This document shows, piece by piece, positions 54,096-64,000 of a stretch of 64,000 bases of DNA. The position numbers and the translations under genes are program-made. Positions within the stretch are counted from its first letter, which is position 1. Each line of letters opens with the position of its first letter. Origin of the DNA: Nocardia brasiliensis NBRC 14402 (GTDB lineage: Bacteria; Actinomycetota; Actinomycetes; Mycobacteriales; Mycobacteriaceae); contig NZ_BAFT02000027.1 of NCBI RefSeq assembly GCF_000308475.2, forward strand, positions 310,001-374,000. Direction: 5' to 3'. The notes under the pieces were generated by a model that was not told the origin of the DNA, ran no database searches, and was given only the letters and a program-made list of their open reading frames with translations.

Positions 54096-55172
54096 TCATC
54101 CGATATTGGCGGACATGTCCGGAATCATCCGGTAAACCTCATCCGCCCAGTAGGTCCAGTTGTGCACACCGACGGCCGGGAAGTCGTAGGTGGCGTTGTC
54201 GGCGCCCAGCGTGAGCATCCGGACCTGGAACGCGCGGGTGTTGGCGAGCGCGAGCGCCTCGAGTCCCATCGCGTTGAGGGTGTTGAAGCTCAGCCCGTCC
54301 GCACCGCTGGGCAAACCGCTGCCCGCGGAGATCCACAGCCGGGTGTTGTTGGCCTTCAACCGCGGCGCGAACACGAACGGATCCATCCGCAGCCACTGCG
54401 GGCCCCACGGCGGCGCCATGGCGTCGATGTTGAAGCCGCCCGCGTCCAGCATGGCCACCCGCAGCGCCTCGCGCATACCCGGTGCCGAGATGTTCAGGTA
54501 GCCGGAATACGAACCGGCGTAACGGAACTGGTCCGGGTGGTAGGCGGCCAGGGTGAGCGCGGCGCTACCGCCCATGGACAGGCCGAACACCGCGTTGTTG
54601 TTCGGGTTGAAGCCGAGCCGGTCACGCAGCGCGTTGCGCAGGTTCTGGGTGAGGAAGGTCTCCCACTTGTAGGTGTTCGACTTGCCCATCCCCGCGGAAC
54701 CGGAGAGCAGCCCGGAGCCGGAGTTACCCGAACCCGAGTTGGCCGAACCGGTGGAGGAGGAACCCGCGCTGCCGAGGCCGAAGAAGTTGCTCGGCCCGTT
54801 CCAGTCGGCGTAGAAGCTCGACGGGCCGCCGACCGGCATGACGACGTTCATATTCCATTTGGTCAGCTCGCGCACGACCTCGGTATCGACTTCCCAACCG
54901 CTCAGGTCGGGGCGCGCCCGCATACCGTCGAGCGCGTAGACCACGCGCCCGGTGTTGCCGTCGGCGGCGCGGAAGACCCGGCTCTTGATCGGCCCCATCT
55001 CGGAGTCGACCCAGAAGTCGAAGCCGTCCGGATTGAAGGCGGCCGACGCGGTTCCGGCGGGCCCTGCCACCGACACCCCGAGCGGGAGCAGAATCGCCAC
55101 CGACACCAGCACCGAACGCTTCAGCCACGATCCGGCTCTTCGAGTATTCGGACGCCCGAACACGCCTCGCAT
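54096..55172 (-). CDS. Mycolyltransferase with long Ser/Gly-rich loop insertion (antigen 85 family)
   Basis: The 358-residue exported protein has a signal peptide (WLKRSVLVSVAILLPLGVSVAG, cleavage near ASAAF) and an antigen-85 domain with VDSEMGPIKSRVFRA, ALDGMRARPDLSGWEV, PVGGPSSFYADWNGPSNFFG, GLSMGGSAAL, MGLEALALANTRAFQV and GVHNWTYW. The triad is intact. The loop before YKWETFL contains a 30-residue stretch of Ser, Gly and Asn, longer than in the 52732 copy. ATG 55172 follows GAGAGGTCGAAACT, the same leader pattern as the 53793 start; an alternative ATG is at 55193. It lies next to aftB, in the place of fbpA in M. tuberculosis. Confidence 0.94.
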   Translation of the reverse strand: MRGVFGRPNTRRAGSWLKRSVLVSVAILLPLGVSVAGPAGTASAAFNPDGFDFWVDSEMGPIKSRVFRAADGNTGRVVYALDGMRARPDLSGWEVDTEVVRELTKWNMNVVMPVGGPSSFYADWNGPSNFFGLGSAGSSSTGSANSGSGNSGSGLLSGSAGMGKSNTYKWETFLTQNLRNALRDRLGFNPNNNAVFGLSMGGSAALTLAAYHPDQFRYAGSYSGYLNISAPGMREALRVAMLDAGGFNIDAMAPPWGPQWLRMDPFVFAPRLKANNTRLWISAGSGLPSGADGLSFNTLNAMGLEALALANTRAFQVRMLTLGADNATYDFPAVGVHNWTYWADEVYRMIPDMSANIG

Positions 55173-55352
55173 CAGTTTCGACCTCTCGTTCATGCAACGG
55201 CATCGGCCGTGTCTCACGATGACCCGCCGATGCCCACAACAAGTTGACGTCATGACGGGCGTACTTTCGCAGCGTAGCGCTTCATCGTTGCGGGGGCGTT
55301 ATCGAAACGAGACTAAGCGGTGGACGCCACGTTGTAGGGCCTCGCCAATGCG

Positions 55353-55388
55353 ACCACTGGGCCCCCTGTGAAAGCTGGGCCCAGTGGT
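55353..55388 (-). terminator. Hairpin downstream of aftB
   Basis: ACCACTGGGCCC (55353-55364) and GGGCCCAGTGGT (55377-55388) form a perfect 12-bp stem with a 12-nt loop, 43 bp beyond the aftB stop on the minus strand. No T tract follows. Confidence 0.6.
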
Positions 55389-55431
55389 TACGCGCGAGGT
55401 GGCCGCAATGTGCCACCGTGGCGGAATTGCG

Positions 55432-57390
55432 TCAGCGCGGCGGCTGCGGCGGCCGGGGGAACGGATCGACCAGACCGCAGCGCTCGATCTCGTACTTCGG
55501 CACGCGATCGATCCGGTACTCGGCGAAGCGCAGCGCGTTCTTCAGGTTGTGCCGGAAGCGCTCGAAGGTGAGCGGTTCCCGGGAGGAGATGAGCAGCGCC
55601 TGGGTGTCCGGGCAGGACATCGCGGTGCGCGCCTGGGTCACCCACTTCTCGTCCATGTACCAGGGCATCCACGGGTGCCGGTCGACCATGCCGGTGTCCA
55701 CGACCACCCAGTCCGAATACAGGTTCTTGTCGTGCCCGATCCGGCCGTCGACGAGCCGTTCGGTATGCGCGGCGAGCGGATACGCCAGCCCCATCTGGTC
55801 GATGACGCGCACGTTCAGCGGCACGTTCATGCTGGTCATGCCCAGGTTCAGGAAGTAGACCGTGTGCCCGGCGCCGCCCGCGGGGATCGGCTGCGGCGGG
55901 GGCGCGATGTACCAGAACATGAACGACGGCGAGTTCAGCAGCAGGCCGCCGTTCGGGGTGTCGGCGATGCCGTTGACCATCGGCCGGATGCGCGGGTAGT
56001 CGAGGTAGTCCTCGGCCAGGATCGGGTGATCGTGCCCGGTGTTGAGCACGTAGTAGACCCGTTCGTCCACGATGCCGGACGAGCTGATCTTGGTGCCGGT
56101 CTTGATGGCCGTGGTGTTGGCCGCGAACAGCGCCCAGCCCGCGGTGCCGAGCAGCGCGAACAGCACCACGACGAAGGACCAGTCGGCGACGGTCGCCGCG
56201 CGCAGGCCGCCCTGCGGCAGCCGGACCGGCACCACCGCGACCGGCAGCAGCAGCAAGAACAACTGCGCCAACAGCATTCGGCCGTGCATGAAGTCACCGC
56301 CGACCCGCAGCGCGTACACGGTGAGGACGAATCCGCTGAACAGCACCAGGGTCACCACGGCGGCGGGCGAACGCAGCCACTCGCGCACCCGGCGCACGCT
56401 GCGGCGCCGCGGTTCGTCGGGGGTGGCGTGTCGCCCGGCGGGCGCGGCTACGGGACGGGAGCGCGCCGCCACGACACCGGCGGCGAGCAGCACCAGCAGC
56501 GGCACCCACAGGTAGTACGGGCCGACCAGATCCCAGAGGTAGGTGAAGCCCTGCCCCCACTTCGCGCCGCCGGCGTCCTTGGCCACCGCGGTGTTCGGGT
56601 AGGGCAGGCCGTAATAGCCCATCCGCCAGATCTGGTAACCCAGCGGCAGCACGCCCGCGACGGCGATGATCAAGGCGCGCAACACGATCGGGCGCAGCCT
56701 CGACCCGGGCATCGGGGCGAGGAAGATCATCAGCAGCGCCAGGCCGCCGACCACGGCCATCTCGGGCCGGATCAGCGGCGCGAGTCCGGCCAGGAACACC
56801 AGGCCGAACAGCCCGGGCAGGCGCACCCGCTCGGCCTGACTCCAGCGCACCAGCTGCCACCACAGCAGGCCGAGCCAGCAGATGACCAGGCAGCTCTCCA
56901 GGCCCGAGGTGACGTAGTCGCGCGCGGGCGGCACCGCGATGTAGACGAGCGCGCCCGCGGGCAGCAGCAGCCCCGACTTCGTGCCGCCCCACAGACGGCC
57001 GGTACCGAGCATGGCGAACACCATCGCCGCGAGCGAGAGCGTCAAAGCCACACCGAGCACGACGTATTCGAGCCTGGCCTGAGTGAGCCAGCTGAAGAAC
57101 CAGACGATGTAGGTCCACGCGGTGCTGGTGTTGGTCTCGACCCGCTCGTCCATGTTGAAGACGGGGCCGTTGCCTGCCAGCAGATTGCGTACCGTGCGCA
57201 GCACGATGAGTCCGTCGTCGGCGATCCAGCGACGCTGCCAGCCGCCGACGGCGAAAAGGACGACGGTGAGCACGATCCCACCGACGAACGTGGCTCGGGA
57301 TAGCCGGGCGAACCGCGACGCCGAGCGGGCCGGCTGCGCAGCCGGCCCGTCGTTCGCGTTCTCCGAACGCTGCACTCCCGCTACCAACAT
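55432..57390 (-). CDS. aftB: Terminal beta-(1->2)-arabinofuranosyltransferase (GT89)
   Basis: The 652-residue polytopic GT-C protein has about 10 membrane helices and a soluble C-terminal domain (about 430-652). AftB caps arabinan with the terminal beta-1,2-arabinofuranose that carries mycolates. The GT-C acidic loop RRWIADDGLIVLR (D58, D59) follows helix 1, and VGGDFMHGRMLLAQLF is a conserved periplasmic loop motif. ATG 57390 is preferred because it falls four bases after the ubiA stop; an in-frame start at 57417 would overlap ubiA by 23 bp. The order glf-glfT2-PAP2-ubiA-aftB on this strand matches Rv3809c-Rv3805c. Confidence 0.95.
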   Translation of the reverse strand: MLVAGVQRSENANDGPAAQPARSASRFARLSRATFVGGIVLTVVLFAVGGWQRRWIADDGLIVLRTVRNLLAGNGPVFNMDERVETNTSTAWTYIVWFFSWLTQARLEYVVLGVALTLSLAAMVFAMLGTGRLWGGTKSGLLLPAGALVYIAVPPARDYVTSGLESCLVICWLGLLWWQLVRWSQAERVRLPGLFGLVFLAGLAPLIRPEMAVVGGLALLMIFLAPMPGSRLRPIVLRALIIAVAGVLPLGYQIWRMGYYGLPYPNTAVAKDAGGAKWGQGFTYLWDLVGPYYLWVPLLVLLAAGVVAARSRPVAAPAGRHATPDEPRRRSVRRVREWLRSPAAVVTLVLFSGFVLTVYALRVGGDFMHGRMLLAQLFLLLLPVAVVPVRLPQGGLRAATVADWSFVVVLFALLGTAGWALFAANTTAIKTGTKISSSGIVDERVYYVLNTGHDHPILAEDYLDYPRIRPMVNGIADTPNGGLLLNSPSFMFWYIAPPPQPIPAGGAGHTVYFLNLGMTSMNVPLNVRVIDQMGLAYPLAAHTERLVDGRIGHDKNLYSDWVVVDTGMVDRHPWMPWYMDEKWVTQARTAMSCPDTQALLISSREPLTFERFRHNLKNALRFAEYRIDRVPKYEIERCGLVDPFPRPPQPPR

Positions 57391-57394
57391 CTCG

Positions 57395-58321
57395 TCAGGT
57401 GAGATAGACAGCGACACCTACCGCTCCGATCAAGGCGATTGCGAGGAGCTGGAGGACGCGGTCCCCCAGCGCGATCTCTTCAGGTTCACCGGCCTGGCCG
57501 CCATCGACGTCGACCGCGTAACGCAGAATTGCGATGGTAAACGGAATCATAGAGATTGCGTACCAATTGGTGTCTTTCAGGCTGTCCTGTTGGAAGGCCC
57601 ACAGACCGTAGAACACCACGACAGCGGTCGCCGCGAGGGTCCAGACGAATCGCAGGTAGGTCGGCGTGTAGTACTCCAGCGACCGGCGGATCTTGGCGCC
57701 CGTGGCCAACGCGATCTGCAGCTCGGCGTAGCGCTTACCGGCCGCCATGAACAGCGAGCCGAACGCCATGACCAGCAAGAACCATTGCGACAGATCGATA
57801 TTCGCGGCCGCGCCACCGGCCACCGCGCGCAGCAGGAAGCCCGAGGACACGATGCAGATGTCGAGCACCGCCTGGTGCTTGAGGCCGAAGCAGTAGGCCA
57901 GCTGGATGCCGATGTAGACCGCCATCACCACGGCGAGATGCCAAGAGGCGAGGAACGATCCGGCGATCGAGCCGACGAGCAGCACCAGCGACAGCGCGTA
58001 GGCGAGATTGACCGGGACCACGCCGGCCGCGATCGGCCGGAACCGCTTGGTCGGATGCGCCCGGTCGGCTTCCACGTCGAGCGCGTCGTTGACCAGGTAG
58101 ATGCCCGAGGCCGCCATGCAGAACACCACGAACGCGATGCCGACATGCGCGAGCACATCGATCTCGTTCACCGTACCCGCGGCCAGCGGGGCCGCGAGCA
58201 CGAGGACGTTCTTGACCCACTGCCGCGGGCGGATCGCCTTGAACAGCCCACCGGCCAACGTTTTCGGCGGACCCTTGACGACCGCCTCAGCTAGGTCTGC
58301 TCCGGTTGGCTCTTCACTCAT
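57395..58321 (-). CDS. ubiA: Decaprenyl-phosphate phosphoribosyltransferase (DPPR synthase)
   Basis: This 308-residue UbiA-superfamily prenyltransferase-fold membrane protein has about nine helices. It transfers phosphoribose from PRPP to decaprenyl phosphate, the first step to the arabinose donor. Key motifs are RPRQWVKNVLVLAAPL near the N terminus, the Asp-rich LVNDALDVEADRAHPTKRFRPIA (NDxxD) and the second cluster LDICIVSSGFLLRAVAGG with YCFGLKH before it. ATG 58321 is chosen since the longer upstream frame adds 69 residues of Pro/Arg/His with no family similarity. It is 4 bp upstream of aftB and 79 bp after the PAP2 gene, in the order of Rv3807c-Rv3805c. Confidence 0.95.
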   Translation of the reverse strand: MSEEPTGADLAEAVVKGPPKTLAGGLFKAIRPRQWVKNVLVLAAPLAAGTVNEIDVLAHVGIAFVVFCMAASGIYLVNDALDVEADRAHPTKRFRPIAAGVVPVNLAYALSLVLLVGSIAGSFLASWHLAVVMAVYIGIQLAYCFGLKHQAVLDICIVSSGFLLRAVAGGAAANIDLSQWFLLVMAFGSLFMAAGKRYAELQIALATGAKIRRSLEYYTPTYLRFVWTLAATAVVVFYGLWAFQQDSLKDTNWYAISMIPFTIAILRYAVDVDGGQAGEPEEIALGDRVLQLLAIALIGAVGVAVYLT

Positions 58322-58400
58322 GACGCCACCTCGCTGACGCTCGGCTCCGTCATGCGCGACGCGCGCTGGGTCATGATTCGCTCGCTGCGCTCCCTCATGG

Positions 58401-59023
58401 TCACTTACCAGTGCTCTTTCTTGTGCGGTCATCGAGTCTCTTTTCGGCGGCAAGCACAACGGCGGCGGACGCGGCACCGAGTGCGGAACCGGCGAGCACA
58501 TCGGAGGGATAGTGCACCCCGAGGACAACCCGGGAAAGCAGCATCGGCGGCACGAGCACCGCAGGCAAGGGTAGCCCGGTCAACCTGCCGAGCAACACGG
58601 CCGCCGCGGTGGTCGAGGTGGCGTGCGAGGACGGGAAGCTCAGCTTGCTCGGCGTCGACACGTTGACCTGCACCGACGGATCGTTCGGGCGCGGGCGGCG
58701 GACCACCCGCTTGATCACGATCGAGGCCGCGTGCGCGCCGACGGCGCCCACCGCGACCCCGGCCCACTGCCTGCGCCGCGGCTTGTCCACGACCCAGCCC
58801 GCGGCCGCGATGCCGACCCAGCCGAGCGCGTGCTCACCGAAGTGCGACATCCCACGGGCCGCCTTGATCACCTCGGGGGTGGCGATCTTGGCCTGCACCG
58901 CGTTGAGAATCTTCACCTCGGCCGGGACCTGCGTGCTCGACGGGACCGCCGAGACCGGCCCGCCGTGCCCGTTCGAACTCTGCAGCGGCTGATTCACCGC
59001 CGTGTTGTCGACCGCACCGGAAC

Positions 59024-59027
<4 letters not shown>
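58401..59027 (-). CDS. PAP2-family phosphatase (probable DPPR phosphatase, Rv3807c type)
   Basis: This 208-residue membrane phosphatase has the three PAP2 signatures: KRVVRRPRP, PSSHAT and SRVVLGVHYPSDV, with about four or five helices. Position between glfT2 and ubiA matches Rv3807c, proposed to remove the 5-phosphate from decaprenyl-phosphoryl-5-phosphoribose before DprE1/DprE2 act. The first 35 residues are a polar Ser/Pro/Gly tail. TTG 59027 overlaps the glfT2 stop (TTGA) and fits coupling; GTG 58997 is an alternative that removes ten residues. Confidence 0.92.
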
Positions 59028-62310
<3,283 letters not shown>

Positions 62311-62448
62311 TCATGGCGCCACCGGTAAGACGTCGCCGATTGACTGATCGGTCGCCCGTTGCCGCGCGCGGGTCGTTCGAATGACACGCGCGCGTGGCAA
62401 TGGAAAACGCGCGGCAGTCACCACCTCCGGAAACCTCTGACAGGGTGG

Positions 62449-63039
62449 TCAGGGCCGAGGGGGCTGGTGGGGTTGTCCGCCTTGGGGATTCAGGTGCGGT
62501 GCGGGGAAGGGTTGCGGCATCGGCGGGACGGGGAGCGGGGCGGCCGGCGGCGTAGCGAGGGCGAGGACCGTGGCGGTCAAGGCGACGACCGCGCCGCAGA
62601 CCAGCACCAGGAAGGAGAATTCCGCGTCGACGGCCAAGCCGCGCTCGCCACCGTAGACCGCGCTGATCAGGCCGCCGACGAAGGTCCAGGCGCCTCCGAT
62701 GAGCAGCATCGGGCGGCCGAGCGGCTTGCCGCTCAGGTACAGCAGGCCACCCAGCGCGAGGACTCCGGCCATGAACGCGGAAACGACCAGCAGGACTGCC
62801 AGCCCGGAATGGACATCCTCGGTGAGTTTCCAGGCGTCGTAAGTCTCCAGGAACGCCGGGTCGCCGCTGGTCGGTTTCTTGATCCTGTCCACCGTCCGCA
62901 ACACGTGAGCGCCGAGCAGCGCGCCGCCGCAGGCCGTGAGGCCGCCGACGCACGCGGCCAGACCTGCCAGCACCTCGGATGACGGCCGCGGCACCGGCGG
63001 CGGAAAGTAATTGCCGGGTCGGCCATATGGATCGTTCAT
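62449..63039 (-). CDS. Membrane protein of unknown function, four helices
   Basis: This 196-residue protein has a Pro-rich N terminus (NDPYGRPGNYFPPPVPRP), four membrane helices (roughly 26-48, 80-103, 110-130 and 140-163) and a Pro/Gln-rich C-terminal tail (PPMPQPFPAPHLNPQ). Between helices 1 and 2 is a polar loop with TVDRIKKPTSGDPAFLETYDAW. I do not recognise the family. The ATG is preceded by AGGGGGG. It is followed by the glf gene 261 bp downstream on the same strand and preceded by a second small membrane protein of similar size. Confidence 0.85.
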   Translation of the reverse strand: MNDPYGRPGNYFPPPVPRPSSEVLAGLAACVGGLTACGGALLGAHVLRTVDRIKKPTSGDPAFLETYDAWKLTEDVHSGLAVLLVVSAFMAGVLALGGLLYLSGKPLGRPMLLIGGAWTFVGGLISAVYGGERGLAVDAEFSFLVLVCGAVVALTATVLALATPPAAPLPVPPMPQPFPAPHLNPQGGQPHQPPRP

Positions 63040-63123
63040 CGAACCCCCCTCGTGATCGGAGGGAACCCTACCGGGTACGAGACTGTCGATCGAGCCCTGT
63101 CTAAGCGGGCAGTGACGCCGGGG

Positions 63124-63702
63124 TCACGCGTCGGCCGTGCCGTAGTCGATGCGCTCGGCGCGACGGCGGGACGGGGTGAGCTCGAGCCGGCGGGCGGTGT
63201 AGCGGGACGAAGCCAGGATGAACACGGCGAGCGGGAAGGCCGCGGAGGCGAGTGCCGCCATCCAGTCGCGGTGCAGCAGCGCGGTCAGGCTGCCGATGAG
63301 CCCGCCGAACAGGCCGTTGACGGTTTCGAGCACCCGGCTTTCTTCCGGAATCCAATCGATGCCGTAGTCGGGCTGGTATCCGGTGAGCGAAACCACCAGG
63401 GCGGCAAGGGCTGTCACGGTCAGCACGCCCGAGGTGACGATCAGGAGGTAGCGACCCATCTCGTTGCGGCGCAACAGCAGGACGGCGCCGTAGCCGAGAG
63501 CGAGCGCGGCGAGCAACGCACCCACGATCGAGAACGCGGCGAGCGATTTGTCGATGTGTGGTGGCTGATGGCGCAGGGCGTTCAACACCGCCCGCTCGCC
63601 CCACAGTTCGAACAGGGCGGTACAGAGCGCGAGCACCCCCGCGACGGTCGCGACCACGCCACCGGGTTCCGAGGTGCGTGCGCCCGGCTCGGCCTCTGCC
63701 AT
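63124..63702 (-). CDS. Membrane protein of unknown function, four helices
   Basis: The 192-residue protein has four membrane helices (roughly 16-36, 60-80, 90-110 and 145-165). A polar N terminus (AEAEPGARTSEPGG), a loop with YQPDYGIDWIPEESRVLE, and a basic tail (SSRYTARRLELTPSRRRAERI) are also visible. ATG 63702 has an AAAGGGGG ribosome site and is preferred over an upstream start that adds nine residues. No known family is recognised. It is adjacent to, and co-oriented with, the membrane gene at 62449, 84 bp apart, so the two may be co-transcribed. Confidence 0.85.
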   Translation of the reverse strand: MAEAEPGARTSEPGGVVATVAGVLALCTALFELWGERAVLNALRHQPPHIDKSLAAFSIVGALLAALALGYGAVLLLRRNEMGRYLLIVTSGVLTVTALAALVVSLTGYQPDYGIDWIPEESRVLETVNGLFGGLIGSLTALLHRDWMAALASAAFPLAVFILASSRYTARRLELTPSRRRAERIDYGTADA

Positions 63703-63782
63703 GTCTGGCCCCCTTTCGGTCGACCGCACCGAAAACGGCCGGCACGCATCATTATGCGCACCGGCCGTCGGTAGAGCCCGAT

Positions 63783-64000
63783 CTACAGCTGTGTCTCCGC
63801 GTAGACCCGCATGGCGTCACGGACGAACTCCGCCGTCCCCGCGCCGTGCACGTCGTAGTTCGCGCCGAAACGCGGATCCGCGACGTACATCTCGCCGAGT
63901 CCGATGAAGGCCTCCTTCACCACGGCGCGGCCCTGCCAGCCGTCGCCGATCCAGGCGCGGTGGCGGGCGGTGATGGCCTGGGCCTCGGGGCTGTCGGGGG
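63783..64000 (-). CDS. C-terminal part of a TipAL-like MerR regulator (truncated at window edge)
   Basis: The reading frame is open to the window edge, and 72 residues are visible. They match the end of the TipAS drug-binding domain: SPEAQAITARHRAWI, EAFIGLGEMYVADPRFGANYD and VHGAGTAEFVRDAMRVYAE, with the usual helical pattern. In Streptomyces and relatives this domain follows a MerR helix-turn-helix in TipA-type regulators of multidrug resistance. The N-terminal DNA-binding part lies outside the window, so a stand-alone TipAS protein is also possible. Confidence 0.85.
   Translation of the reverse strand, partial: PDSPEAQAITARHRAWIGDGWQGRAVVKEAFIGLGEMYVADPRFGANYDVHGAGTAEFVRDAMRVYAETQL

Overview
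This window comes from a high-GC, mycolic-acid-producing actinobacterium, most likely Nocardia or a close relative. The case rests on gene content: an almost complete mycolyl-arabinogalactan cell-wall locus (dprE1, dprE2, aftA, two emb genes, accD4, pks13, fadD32, a Rv3802c-type cutinase, several antigen-85-like mycolyltransferases, aftB, ubiA, a PAP2 phosphatase, glfT2, glf) laid out much as in Mycobacterium, but with insertions and duplications. The genus is an inference; the pathway content is read directly from the sequence. I found no rRNA, tRNA, CRISPR array or insertion sequence.

Region by region. 1-0.9 kb: the 3' end of a secreted polymorphic-toxin-like gene whose stop overlaps a small putative immunity gene. 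0.9-7.3 kb: a sugar-transfer module with a GlfT2-like galactofuranosyltransferase paralogue, a GtrA membrane protein, a GtrB-like GT2 enzyme, a DUF2142 GT-C membrane protein and rmlB. 7.5-9.2 kb: two tandem secreted paralogues sharing a virtually identical glycine-zipper-like hydrophobic domain. 9.3-12 kb: an HSL-type esterase divergent from rmlA-rmlC. 12-14 kb: an MFS exporter divergent from a MarR regulator, with palindromic operators between them. 14-19.9 kb: an XRE/DUF5753 regulator, a DUF4282 protein, a primase-polymerase-N-like protein, a molybdopterin oxidoreductase and a PNPOx-fold protein.

19.9-35.3 kb: the arabinan half of the locus. A Rv3789-type GtrA gene diverges from dprE1-dprE2-aftA, which are followed by an extra GT-C gene and the first emb. 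A second emb lies on the opposite strand and converges with the first. Between them sit two short paralogous ORFs and a Uma2-type gene. 35.4-63 kb: a cyclophilin, then a long minus-strand block. It contains accD4-pks13 and fadD32 (mycolic acid condensation), an inserted LLM oxidoreductase, a DUF732 lipoprotein-cutinase pair, five mycolyltransferases (one with LGFP repeats), aftB-ubiA, and PAP2-glfT2-glf. 62-64 kb: two small membrane proteins and the C-terminal part of a TipAL-like regulator cut by the window edge.

How the genes work together. Glf makes UDP-Galf and GlfT2 polymerises galactan. UbiA, the PAP2 phosphatase and DprE1/DprE2 make decaprenyl-phosphoryl-arabinose. AftA, the two Emb proteins and AftB build the arabinan. 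AccD4, FadD32 and Pks13 make the mycolic acid, and the secreted mycolyltransferases attach it. RmlA, RmlB and RmlC supply dTDP-rhamnose for the linker; no rmlD is present here. The least-explained parts are the GlfT2-paralogue/GtrA/GtrB/GT-C cluster, the tandem secreted glycine-zipper proteins, the micro-ORF pair between the emb genes and the extra GT-C gene after aftA.
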